A DNA stretch of 64,000 nucleotides from an uncultured Prevotellaceae bacterium (GTDB lineage Bacteria > Bacteroidota > Bacteroidia > Bacteroidales > Muribaculaceae): assembly GCA_900318865.1 (NCBI GenBank), contig ONMF01000004.1, positions 62,001-126,000 on the forward strand, read 5' to 3'. The notes below the pieces were generated by a model. That model made no database searches and was not told the origin of the DNA. It was given only the letters and a program-made list of their open reading frames with translations. Below are positions 1-6,267 of this stretch, one piece after another (position 1 is the stretch's first letter; each line of letters starts with the position of its first letter). The position numbers and the translations under genes were made by a program.

Positions 1-121
1 GGCTCCCGTTCGGTCGCGAGCACTTCGTGGTTCCCGAGCTGCGCTCGCCTACCCGTAGCCTTTCCCCTAACTTAGGGGAGGAACTACCCTGTTCATGGGG
101 ACATCGGCTCCTGTTGTGCGC
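1..121. repeat. Partial copy of the palindromic intergenic element
   Basis: The left edge of the window carries no gene. At 62-83 it holds the core palindrome CCCCTAACTTAGGGGAGG, which recurs at about 19.7, 24.0, 24.5 and 26.4-26.6 kb. The flanking arms seen in the other copies are not clearly present here, so this is a degenerate or truncated copy. It sits beyond the 3' end of the small lipoprotein gene, the usual position of this family. Confidence 0.6.
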
Positions 122-156
122 AAAAAAAAACTGCGCCATCCTGGTGGGTGGCGCAG
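122..156 (-). terminator. Rho-independent terminator of the small lipoprotein gene
   Basis: Read on the minus strand, the inverted arms CTGCGCCAC and GTGGCGCAG-like sequence (131-156) form a GC-rich stem followed directly by nine T residues (122-130). It lies 30 bp beyond the stop of the minus-strand lipoprotein gene. Confidence 0.8.
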
Positions 157-185
157 CCTGTGTGATGGCCTTAGGGGCAAGTGCG

Positions 186-701
186 TCAGAGGTCGAAACT
201 CATGCGGTCGTAGCTCGAAGAGTTGCCGTCGCGCTCCACGCGGTAGCCGAACACCTTGCCGTTGACGCTGCGCAGTTTCGCTTCCACTTGGTCGCGGTTC
301 ACGCTGCCGGCTTCGATGATGTCGGTCATGTTTTGGTGCCGGCTCTTGCCGTCGGTGGTGGTTGCTATCTCGGCATGGATGGCGATGTCGTAGCTGTCGA
401 AGGTGAGGTCGCTGGTGGACTTGGGCGACACCACGAGCTTCACGCCGAAGTCGGCGGGATAGTCCGACTGCGCCACGGTCTTGGTCCAGCGGAAAGTGCC
501 GGCCGATAGCGCCTCGAAGCGCGGTGTGCCGTTGTCGCTGCGGTAGTAGATGATGATGCTGGCGGCGTCGTGGATGTTGGCGCCGAAGGTGAGCGTGTAG
601 GTGCCGGTGGTGGTCACCGAGGGCTCGTCGTCGCTACCACATGCGGTGAGAGCCAGTGTGCAGCAGATGAGTGCTGCCAGATAAAGCAGATTTTTTTTCA
701 T
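186..701 (-). CDS. Small secreted lipoprotein of unknown function
   Basis: 171 residues. The N-terminus is a signal peptide with a lipobox ending ALTACGSDDE, so the mature protein should begin with a lipidated Cys near residue 21. The acidic GSDDE after the Cys resembles the export signal for surface lipoproteins in Bacteroidetes. The rest is rich in Thr, Ser and beta-prone stretches, like the small beta-sandwich lipoproteins common in this order; no catalytic motif is visible. It follows asnA on the same strand after 66 bp and ends at a clear terminator. Function unknown. Confidence 0.75.
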   Translation of the reverse strand: MKKNLLYLAALICCTLALTACGSDDEPSVTTTGTYTLTFGANIHDAASIIIYYRSDNGTPRFEALSAGTFRWTKTVAQSDYPADFGVKLVVSPKSTSDLTFDSYDIAIHAEIATTTDGKSRHQNMTDIIEAGSVNRDQVEAKLRSVNGKVFGYRVERDGNSSSYDRMSFDL

Positions 702-767
702 TGTTTTTTTGATTGTAAGAGTTGCTATATAATAAATAATGTGATGGCGGGTCTGCGTTGCGTGGGC

Positions 768-1802
768 TCACATGAGCATGATGCCGGCCTGGCGGCACAG
801 CTCGGCTTGCTCGGCCGGCCAGATGCTGGCCTGCACCTCGCCGATGTGGGCCTTTTGCAGCAGGAACATGCACAGGCGGCTTTGGCCGATGCCTCCGCCG
901 ATGGACGGCGGCAGCTCGCCGGCCAGCAGCGCGCGGTGGAAGGGCAGGGCGGCACGCTGTGTGCAGCCGCGCATGGTGAGCTGGCGCATGAGGGCCTCGG
1001 GGTCCACGCGGATGCCCATCGACGACAGCTCGCATGGCACTTGCAAGATGTCGTCCCACACGATGATGTCGCCATTGAGCCCGGTGAAGCCTTCTTCGTT
1101 GGGGCTGCTCCAGTCGTCGTAGTCGGGGGCGCGCCCGTCGTGCGGCTGGCCGTCGGAGAGCGGGGCGCCGATTCCCATCACAAACACCGCTCCCCACTGC
1201 CGTGCCGCCTGTGCCTCGCGCTCGCGTGCGGTCAGCCCGGGGTACTGGTCGAGCAGTTCCTGGCTGTGCACAAAGTGGATGTCGCGCGGCAGGCGGGGCG
1301 TGATGTGCGGGAATTGTTCGTAAACCAGCCGCTCGGTCTTGAGGATGGCGTCGTAGATGCGGCGCACGGTGAGCTTGAGCAGCTCGATGGTGCGCTGCTG
1401 CGGCGTGATGACTTTCTCCCAGTCCCACTGGTCCACGTAGAGCGAGTGCAGGTTGTCCAGCTCCTCGCTGGTGCGGATGGCGTTCATGTCGGTGTACAGT
1501 CCGTAGCCCGGTGCGATGCCGTAGGCGGCGAGCTTCATGCGTTTCCACTTGGCCAGAGAGTGCACCACCTCGGCGTGGCGGTTGCCCATGCAGGCGATGT
1601 CGAAGCCCACGGGCTGCTCCACGCCGTTGAGGTCGTCGTTGATGCCCGTTCCGGCCAGCACAAAGAGCGGCGCCGTGACGCGCCGCAGGTCGAGCGCGTG
1701 AGCCAGGCAATCCTGGAATCGGTCCTTTACCATCTTGATAGCCACCTCGGTGGTCTCGGGCAGCAGTCGTTGCTTGTAGTTGCTGGGGATGATGAGTGCC
1801 AT
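768..1802 (-). CDS. asnA: Aspartate--ammonia ligase (asparagine synthetase A)
   Basis: Makes asparagine from aspartate, ammonia and ATP in the cytoplasm. The 344-residue length matches the AsnA family (about 330-345). Recognisable family segments include the N-terminal LIIPSNYKQRLLPETTEVAI, the LAGTGINDDLNGVE stretch, FDIACMGNRHAEVVHSLAKWKR, and the C-terminal GGGIGQSRLCMFLLQKAHIGEVQ, which forms part of the class II aminoacyl-tRNA-synthetase-like ATP site. The start at ATG 1802 follows a promoter at 1846-1877. The gene stands alone apart from the small lipoprotein gene 66 bp downstream. Confidence 0.97.
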   Translation of the reverse strand: MALIIPSNYKQRLLPETTEVAIKMVKDRFQDCLAHALDLRRVTAPLFVLAGTGINDDLNGVEQPVGFDIACMGNRHAEVVHSLAKWKRMKLAAYGIAPGYGLYTDMNAIRTSEELDNLHSLYVDQWDWEKVITPQQRTIELLKLTVRRIYDAILKTERLVYEQFPHITPRLPRDIHFVHSQELLDQYPGLTAREREAQAARQWGAVFVMGIGAPLSDGQPHDGRAPDYDDWSSPNEEGFTGLNGDIIVWDDILQVPCELSSMGIRVDPEALMRQLTMRGCTQRAALPFHRALLAGELPPSIGGGIGQSRLCMFLLQKAHIGEVQASIWPAEQAELCRQAGIMLM

Positions 1803-1845
1803 GTGATGATTGTAGTTGTTGATGAATTTCCCTTGTTTGAGGTGC

Positions 1846-1877
1846 CAAAGTTACTTCATTTCGCGGCAAAGCGCAAA
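1846..1877 (-). promoter_or_regulatory. Bacteroidetes-type promoter of asnA
   Basis: On the minus strand TAACTTTG (1846-1853) fits the -7 consensus TAnnTTTG, and TTTG (1874-1877) fits the -33 element with a 20 bp spacer. The predicted start site lies about 35-40 nt before the asnA ATG. Confidence 0.65.
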
Positions 1878-2256
1878 AAAGCGGATGAAATTTTTCACAA
1901 AATCGCATCCGCAAATTTTTAGAGTATGAGAAAATTTACTTTGTTTTCCAGTCATCATGTTAGAAAACCATTGCAAAAATAAACACTTTTGTTTTAATTG
2001 CAAACTTTTTTTCAAAAAATGTTGTAAAAAGTTTGATTTTTGTAATAATTTATCGTATTCGGTAGTGCTTCCATCGGAATTTCGGGGTGGCGTTGTCAAA
2101 TAATTGGCGAAAGGCAGATTTTGCTGCCAAAATGCGACGATTGGAAAAGTGAATCTATAAATATGGAAAAAGGTGGCAATTAAATGTTAAAAGTATAAAT
2201 TCGGTTACTAAAATGAGTAGTTTTGAGTTGATTTAACCTTATTTGTGACCAAAAAG
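1878..2256. other. AT-rich intergenic region between asnA and the HTH gene
   Basis: About 380 bp of clearly AT-rich sequence between two divergent promoters. Short open frames here have no recognisable domains and look spurious. I see no RNA gene or repeat; the base composition contrasts sharply with the GC-rich genes on either side. Confidence 0.5.
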
Positions 2257-2289
2257 TTTGGATTCTATTCAAATTGCTGACTAAATTTG
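2257..2289 (+). promoter_or_regulatory. Promoter of the orphan LuxR-type HTH gene
   Basis: TTTG (2257-2260) and TAAATTTG (2282-2289) fit the -33 and -7 boxes of Bacteroides sigma-ABfr promoters with a 21 bp spacer. The ATG follows 32 nt later. Confidence 0.6.
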
Positions 2290-2321
2290 CAACGCTTATT
2301 GTGTAATTTAAAACAAAGAAT

Positions 2322-2546
2322 ATGAGCAACCCCAAAATCGTTCTCACGGCGAGAGAGCTTGAGGTGCTGAATTTGTTATCGCAGGGATACAGCAGCAAGG
2401 AGATTTCTCAAAAGCTTTTCATATCGCCCAATACGGTGGAGTACCACCGCAAACAATTGCTGCGTAAGTCGGGGACCAAGAATGTGGCTCAACTCATCGG
2501 ATATGCGTTCCGCTTGAGATGGCTCAAACTTGATATGCCCGATTGA
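2322..2546 (+). CDS. Stand-alone LuxR/GerE-type HTH protein
   Basis: 74 residues, almost entirely one LuxR-type DNA-binding domain: LTARELEVLNLLSQGYSSKEI, then the recognition helix region ISPNTVEYHRKQLLRKSGTKN and VAQLIGYA. No receiver, PAS or ligand-binding part precedes it, and no stop-interrupted upstream extension is visible. It could be a minimal regulator working alone or with a separate partner. It has its own promoter and a perfect hairpin downstream, so it appears monocistronic. Targets cannot be inferred. Confidence 0.85.
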   Translation: MSNPKIVLTARELEVLNLLSQGYSSKEISQKLFISPNTVEYHRKQLLRKSGTKNVAQLIGYAFRLRWLKLDMPD

Positions 2547-2593
2547 TACCATGAATTTCTGAAACACAACGGAAAAGATTACTTGAAGGCTAA

Positions 2594-2636
2594 CAGCGCC
2601 TGTTGCGGCACCTGGGTGGTGTGGTAACAGGCGCTG
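2594..2636 (+). terminator. Hairpin downstream of the HTH gene
   Basis: Perfect 11 bp arms CAGCGCCTGTT (2594-2604) and AACAGGCGCTG (2626-2636) with a 21 nt loop. There is no T-run, so it is a weak or factor-assisted terminator, or a structured 3' end. Confidence 0.5.
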
Positions 2637-2704
2637 AGCTTTGTGTGCGCTCCGAATGGGGCTGCATGGCTTCTCTTGCGGCCGGCGGGCATAGAACGAT
2701 GAAA

Positions 2705-2732
2705 GAGCGTTAAGAAGATTTCCTTAACGCTC
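2705..2732 (-). terminator. Terminator of the tRNA-Glu/rpsT unit
   Basis: On the minus strand GAGCGTTAAG and CTTAACGCTC form a perfect 10 bp stem with an 8 nt loop followed by TTTC, 7 bp past the downstream tRNA-Glu. Confidence 0.65.
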
Positions 2733-2739
2733 ATTGGGG

Positions 2740-2811
2740 TAGCCCATAGCAGAATCGAACTGCTCTTTCAAGAATGAAAATCTTGCGTCCTGGCCGATAG
2801 ACGAATGGGCC
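2740..2811 (-). tRNA. tRNA-Glu (anticodon TTC), downstream copy
   Basis: 72 nt cloverleaf. The acceptor arms are GGCCCAT and ATGGGCT, the anticodon loop is TTTTCAT with TTC in the centre, and the T-loop is TTCGATT. The genomic sequence after the discriminator A is CCC rather than CCA, so the 3' CCA must be added by the enzyme. It differs from the second copy at one D-loop base (GGCCAGG versus GGCTAGG). Confidence 0.95.
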
Positions 2812-2874
2812 ATCGCGGCTCGCCCGCGGCGGGCCTTATCGAATGCGCTGCGGCGCTCCCTGCGTGGGGTGCGC

Positions 2875-3135
2875 TCAGGCGGCGTTCAGCTTGTTGACGT
2901 GCTGAGCCAGTTTCGACTTCAGGTTGGCAGCTTTGTTCTTCGAGATGATGCTGCGCTGAGCCAGCTTGTCGAGCATGGCGCTCACCTTGTTGAAAGCCTC
3001 GGCTGCGCCTTCCTTATCGGTCATGGCGCGGAGCTTGCGCACGGCATTGCGCATGGTCTTAGCGTAGTAACGGTTACGAAGTTTGCGTGCCTCTGATTGG
3101 CGGATTCTCTTGATTGCTGATTTGTGGTTTGCCAT
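2875..3135 (-). CDS. rpsT: 30S ribosomal protein S20
   Basis: 86 residues, a normal length for S20, which binds 16S rRNA early in small-subunit assembly. The N-terminus [20 protein letters not shown] and the basic all-alpha composition are diagnostic. It lies between two tRNA-Glu genes on the same strand and has no promoter of its own in the 40 bp upstream, so it is probably transcribed from the tRNA-Glu promoter at 3278-3308. Confidence 0.98.
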   Translation of the reverse strand: MANHKSAIKRIRQSEARKLRNRYYAKTMRNAVRKLRAMTDKEGAAEAFNKVSAMLDKLAQRSIISKNKAANLKSKLAQHVNKLNAA

Positions 3136-3175
3136 TTTAAAACCTTGTTATGTAGTAATTTTTCTTGTTAATTGG

Positions 3176-3247
3176 TAGCCCATAGCAGAATCGAACTGCT
3201 CTTTCAAGAATGAAAATCTTGCGTCCTAGCCGATAGACGAATGGGCC
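3176..3247 (-). tRNA. tRNA-Glu (anticodon TTC), upstream copy
   Basis: 72 nt cloverleaf with the same arms as the downstream copy: anticodon loop TTTTCAT and acceptor ATGGGCT followed by A. Here the genome encodes CCA directly after the discriminator (3173-3175). A good promoter lies 30 bp upstream. Confidence 0.95.
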
Positions 3248-3277
3248 ATTGAGGGGTGCTTTTCGCAAAAGCGACTG

Positions 3278-3308
3278 CAAATATAGGAATGATTTTTTAA
3301 TTGACAAA
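3278..3308 (-). promoter_or_regulatory. Promoter of the tRNA-Glu/rpsT/tRNA-Glu unit
   Basis: On the minus strand TATATTTG (3278-3285) is an exact -7 match and TTTG (3305-3308) a -33 match, with 19 bp between them. Confidence 0.75.
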
Positions 3309-3414
3309 ATTTAACCCCCCGAAAACCGATTAAAATGGTCGATTTTTAAGTTTTTTATAGGCGAAATGCCAATTTATCACTAATTTAGCACGTTGAAACA
3401 ACGCTTGCCGTCCG

Positions 3415-4152
3415 ATGTATGAGAAACTGCATGGAATAGTGCTGAATGTGATCCGTTACAACGACCGTCACAACATTGCCCACGTCTATACCGACGCGCA
3501 TGGGATGATGTCGTTTCTGGTGGCGCAGGGCGTGACGCGCGGAGCACGCTTGCGCAACGCCATGTTCATGCCGCTCTCGCTCATCGAGCTGGAGGCGCGC
3601 CGCATGCCCGGCCGCGAGCTGGCCACGATGCGCGATGTGCGCCGCTATGCGATGCTGGCCGACATCTACGCCGACCCGGTGAAGAATGCCATCGCATTGT
3701 TTGTCAGCGAGCTGCTCACGCGCGTCATCCATGAGCAGGAACGCAATGGCGCGCTTTACAGCTATGTGGAGCAGTCGGTGATACTGCTCGAGAATCTGCA
3801 GGCCGGCGTGGCCAATTTCCACATCTGTTTCCTTTATCACCTGGGGGCGCACCTGGGCATCCAGCCCGACCTGGACACATATCGGTCTGGCCGCTGGTTC
3901 GACATGGACAACGGTGTCTTTGTCGACAACCCGGCCGCCATGGCGGGCGCCGGGCGTCATCTGCTGGTGCCCGAAGAGGCGCATGTGATACATCTGCTGT
4001 CGCACATGACGTTTGCCGGGCTGCACCACTTCCGCTTCAACCGCGACGAGCGCAACCGCGTGCTGGACACCATCATTGCCTATTACCGGCTGCACAACAG
4101 CACCATTGGCACCCTGCGGTCGCCCGAGGTGCTGAAGCAGTTGTTCGTGTGA
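3415..4152 (+). CDS. recO: DNA repair protein RecO
   Basis: 245 residues. RecO loads RecA on SSB-coated single-stranded DNA in the RecFOR gap-repair pathway. The N-terminal OB-fold part (MYEKLHGIVLNVIRYNDRHN, with YTDAHGMMSFLVAQG) and the alpha-helical middle (LIELEARRMPGRELATMRD, ALFVSELLTRVIHEQERN) match the Bacteroidetes RecO pattern. The usual zinc-finger cysteines are absent, as is common in this phylum. Its TGA abuts the convergent stop codon of the TPM gene with no intergenic base. Confidence 0.93.
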   Translation: MYEKLHGIVLNVIRYNDRHNIAHVYTDAHGMMSFLVAQGVTRGARLRNAMFMPLSLIELEARRMPGRELATMRDVRRYAMLADIYADPVKNAIALFVSELLTRVIHEQERNGALYSYVEQSVILLENLQAGVANFHICFLYHLGAHLGIQPDLDTYRSGRWFDMDNGVFVDNPAAMAGAGRHLLVPEEAHVIHLLSHMTFAGLHHFRFNRDERNRVLDTIIAYYRLHNSTIGTLRSPEVLKQLFV

Positions 4153-4941
4153 TTACCACGAGCCTCCGCCCCCGCCTCCGCCGAACGAGCCTCCGCCGAA
4201 GCCGCCCCACGAGCTGCCTCCGCTGCTGCCGCCCCACGAGCTGCGTCCGCTGCCCCACGAGCCGCTGCCGAACCCTCCGCCCCAGGTGGCTGTGTCGTAG
4301 TTGTTGCCTCCGCCGGAGCCCCTGTTGGCCTTGATGAGAATCCAGATGACGAGGATGACGATGAGGATGATGGCGTCGATGAGGTCTTCGGAGCCGGCAT
4401 CGTCGTCACGGTCGATGTACTCCTGTTCGCTGTATTCGCCTGCGGCCACCGGCATGAGCACGCGCAGGCCCGCCCACACGCCTCCGGCGTAGTCGTTCTC
4501 TTTGAAGTGGGGAATCATCTCGGTGTTGACCACCCGCGTGCAGAAGGCATCGGTCATGGCTCCCTCCATGCCGTAGCCCGTGGCGATGAAGGCTTGCCCG
4601 CTCTGCCGGGCGGTCTTGGGCTTGATGAGCACTACCACGCCATTGTTGTATTTTTCTCCGCCCACGCCCCACTGCTGCCCGATGGCGTAAGCCATCTCGG
4701 CCTTGCTGTAGACGCCCAGGTCGGGAAGGGTCACCACCACTATCTGGTTGCTGGTGGCCATGGCGAAGGCCTCGAGCGAGTCCTCCATGGCGCTGCAGTC
4801 GCCCAGCACGCCAGCCAGGTCGTTGACCAGGCGTGGCGGCGATGGCCGTGGCGGCACCTGCACGGCGGCCCAAGCCGTGCACCACAGCATGAGGAGTGCA
4901 GCCAGCACGCAATGCCGCGCGTTACAGGGGGTCGCTGTCAT
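4153..4941 (-). CDS. TPM-domain membrane protein with Gly/Ser-rich tail (YgcG-like)
   Basis: About 262 residues from ATG 4941; an ATG at 4959 would add six. It has a signal peptide (AALLMLWCTAWA), a TPM domain (about residues 25-165: LVNDLAGVLG, SNQIVVVTLPDLGVYSKAEM, NNGVVVLIKPK, TGYGMEGAMTDAF), a membrane helix (DAIILIVILVIWILI) and a tail dominated by Gly, Ser and Trp. The tail is typical of YgcG-type proteins. TPM domains are linked to photosystem repair in plants and to unknown envelope roles in bacteria. It ends the LemA-TPM-TPM cluster and overlaps the upstream gene by about 20 bp. Confidence 0.88.
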   Translation of the reverse strand: MTATPCNARHCVLAALLMLWCTAWAAVQVPPRPSPPRLVNDLAGVLGDCSAMEDSLEAFAMATSNQIVVVTLPDLGVYSKAEMAYAIGQQWGVGGEKYNNGVVVLIKPKTARQSGQAFIATGYGMEGAMTDAFCTRVVNTEMIPHFKENDYAGGVWAGLRVLMPVAAGEYSEQEYIDRDDDAGSEDLIDAIILIVILVIWILIKANRGSGGGNNYDTATWGGGFGSGSWGSGRSSWGGSSGGSSWGGFGGGSFGGGGGGGSW

Positions 4942-5398
4942 GGTCGTCGTTTTCGTCATGATTGTCGTCGTAGGTGACCTCGTTGCTCAATTCATTCGTG
5001 TCGGTGCGATCGGCAGGGAAAAGAGCGGCAAGTTGCTCGCCCAGCCGCTGAACGGCCTCGCACAAGCCGTCAACGGGTCGGCCGGCTTTGAGCCGCTGTG
5101 CCAGCAGGTCCACCTGGGCGTTCCAGTAGCCCTCGGGCACCGCCTCGTTGATGCCCGTGTCGCCCACGATGGCCACCTGGCGGTCCACGTAGGCCACCAG
5201 CACGAGCACGGCATTGCGCCGCCGCGTGGCATAGAGCCCCAGGCGGTTGAAAGTTCGCTCGGCTCGCTTCACCACGTCGCCACGGCAGCGCGGTGTCACA
5301 TGCACGCAAATCTCGCCCGACGTGTGCCGCTCGGCCTCGGTGATGGTTTGTGCTATGCGTTGCTGACCCTCGATGGGTATGAAATCGGCCAGTGTCAT
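4922..5398 (-). CDS. TPM-domain protein without signal peptide
   Basis: 158 residues. The TPM fold is visible: IAQTITEAERHTSGEICVHV, FNRLGLYATRRRNAVLVLVAY, IVGDTGINEAVPEGYWNAQ. The tail is very acidic (a run of Asp, Glu, His and Asn near the C-terminus). Unlike its downstream neighbour it has no signal peptide or obvious membrane helix, so it may act at the cytoplasmic face. It starts 9 bp after lemA ends and its last codons overlap the next TPM gene, so the three genes form one transcript. Confidence 0.88.
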   Translation of the reverse strand: MTLADFIPIEGQQRIAQTITEAERHTSGEICVHVTPRCRGDVVKRAERTFNRLGLYATRRRNAVLVLVAYVDRQVAIVGDTGINEAVPEGYWNAQVDLLAQRLKAGRPVDGLCEAVQRLGEQLAALFPADRTDTNELSNEVTYDDNHDENDDHDSDPL

Positions 5399-5407
5399 GC
5401 CCCGGTG

Positions 5408-6010
5408 TTATGCTCCGAAGTCAACTTTTGGAGCCTTGTCGGCACCGGCTTGCGACTCGAAGTAAGGCCGCTTGTCGAAGCCGAAGATTGATGCCAGAAT
5501 CACGGTGGGGAACGTGCGCACCTCGGTGTTGTAGGCGCGTGCCACGTCGTTGAATTTTTGGCGCTCCACGGTGATGCGGTTCTCTGTGCCCTCGAGTTGC
5601 GACTGCAGCTCCAGGAAGTTTTGGTTGGCTTTCAGCTCGGGGTAGCTCTCGCTCACGGCAATCAGCCGGCTCAGTGCTCCTGCAAGCTCGCCCTGCGCGT
5701 CCTGGAACTTCTTCAGGTCGGTGTCGGTCATGTTGCTGGGGTCGATTTTCACGCTTGTGGCCGCGGCGCGTGCGTTGATGACGGCTTCCAGCGTCTGCTG
5801 CTCGTGCTGTGCGTATCCCTTGACGGTGGCCACCAGGTTAGGCACGAGGTCGGCCCGGCGCTGATACACGTTCTCCACTTGTGCCCAGGCGGCATTCACA
5901 TTCTCTTGAGATTTCACCAGTCCGTTGTAGGTGCCTTTCACCCACCCGAACAGCATGGCCGCCACCAGCACCAGTGCCAGCACGGTCAGTAAGCAACCTT
6001 TGTTTTTCAT
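5408..6010 (-). CDS. lemA: LemA family protein
   Basis: 200 residues. A single N-terminal membrane anchor (GCLLTVLALVLVAAMLFGWV) is followed by the coiled-coil LemA domain: YNGLVKSQENVNAAWAQVEN, YQRRADLVPNLVATVKGYA, then FNDVARAYNTEVRTFPTVIL and GFDKRPYFES at the C-terminus. The role of LemA is not settled; co-occurrence with TPM proteins is widespread, and this operon follows that pattern. It is the first gene of the cluster. Confidence 0.95.
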   Translation of the reverse strand: MKNKGCLLTVLALVLVAAMLFGWVKGTYNGLVKSQENVNAAWAQVENVYQRRADLVPNLVATVKGYAQHEQQTLEAVINARAAATSVKIDPSNMTDTDLKKFQDAQGELAGALSRLIAVSESYPELKANQNFLELQSQLEGTENRITVERQKFNDVARAYNTEVRTFPTVILASIFGFDKRPYFESQAGADKAPKVDFGA

Positions 6011-6202
6011 ATTGTTTTTTGAGTTATATAATATAAATAGGTGTTAGATCCGATAGTCTGAGAACGTAAAATTACGCATTTTCCCATAGATGAGCAACAA
6101 TCGTGCCACTTTTTTGCCTCGGCGGCCATTCCCTCGGGCGCCTGAGAGGGCGCGGCGGCAGCAATTTTTTAGGTTTTATTTTTTCACTTGAAGATTTTGT
6201 AT
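6011..6202. other. Divergent intergenic region lemA/secDF
   Basis: AT-rich spacer between the divergent lemA and secDF genes. I see no convincing -7 box for lemA on the minus strand. There are no repeats or RNA genes that I can recognise. Confidence 0.4.
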
Positions 6203-6210
6203 TACCTTTG
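6203..6210 (+). promoter_or_regulatory. Promoter -7 box of secDF
   Basis: TACCTTTG fits TAnnTTTG. It is followed by a 57 nt AT-rich leader before the secDF ATG; an exact -33 TTTG is not obvious. Confidence 0.55.
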
Positions 6211-6267
6211 CAGGTTGTAAATTGTCTTTGAACAAAAAATAATTAAAATAATTAACTAATTTAACAA

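Noticed and set aside
1851..2099. An 82-codon minus-strand open frame upstream of asnA
   Set aside because: Overlaps the asnA promoter and has AT-rich, unstructured composition without homologous features I recognise.
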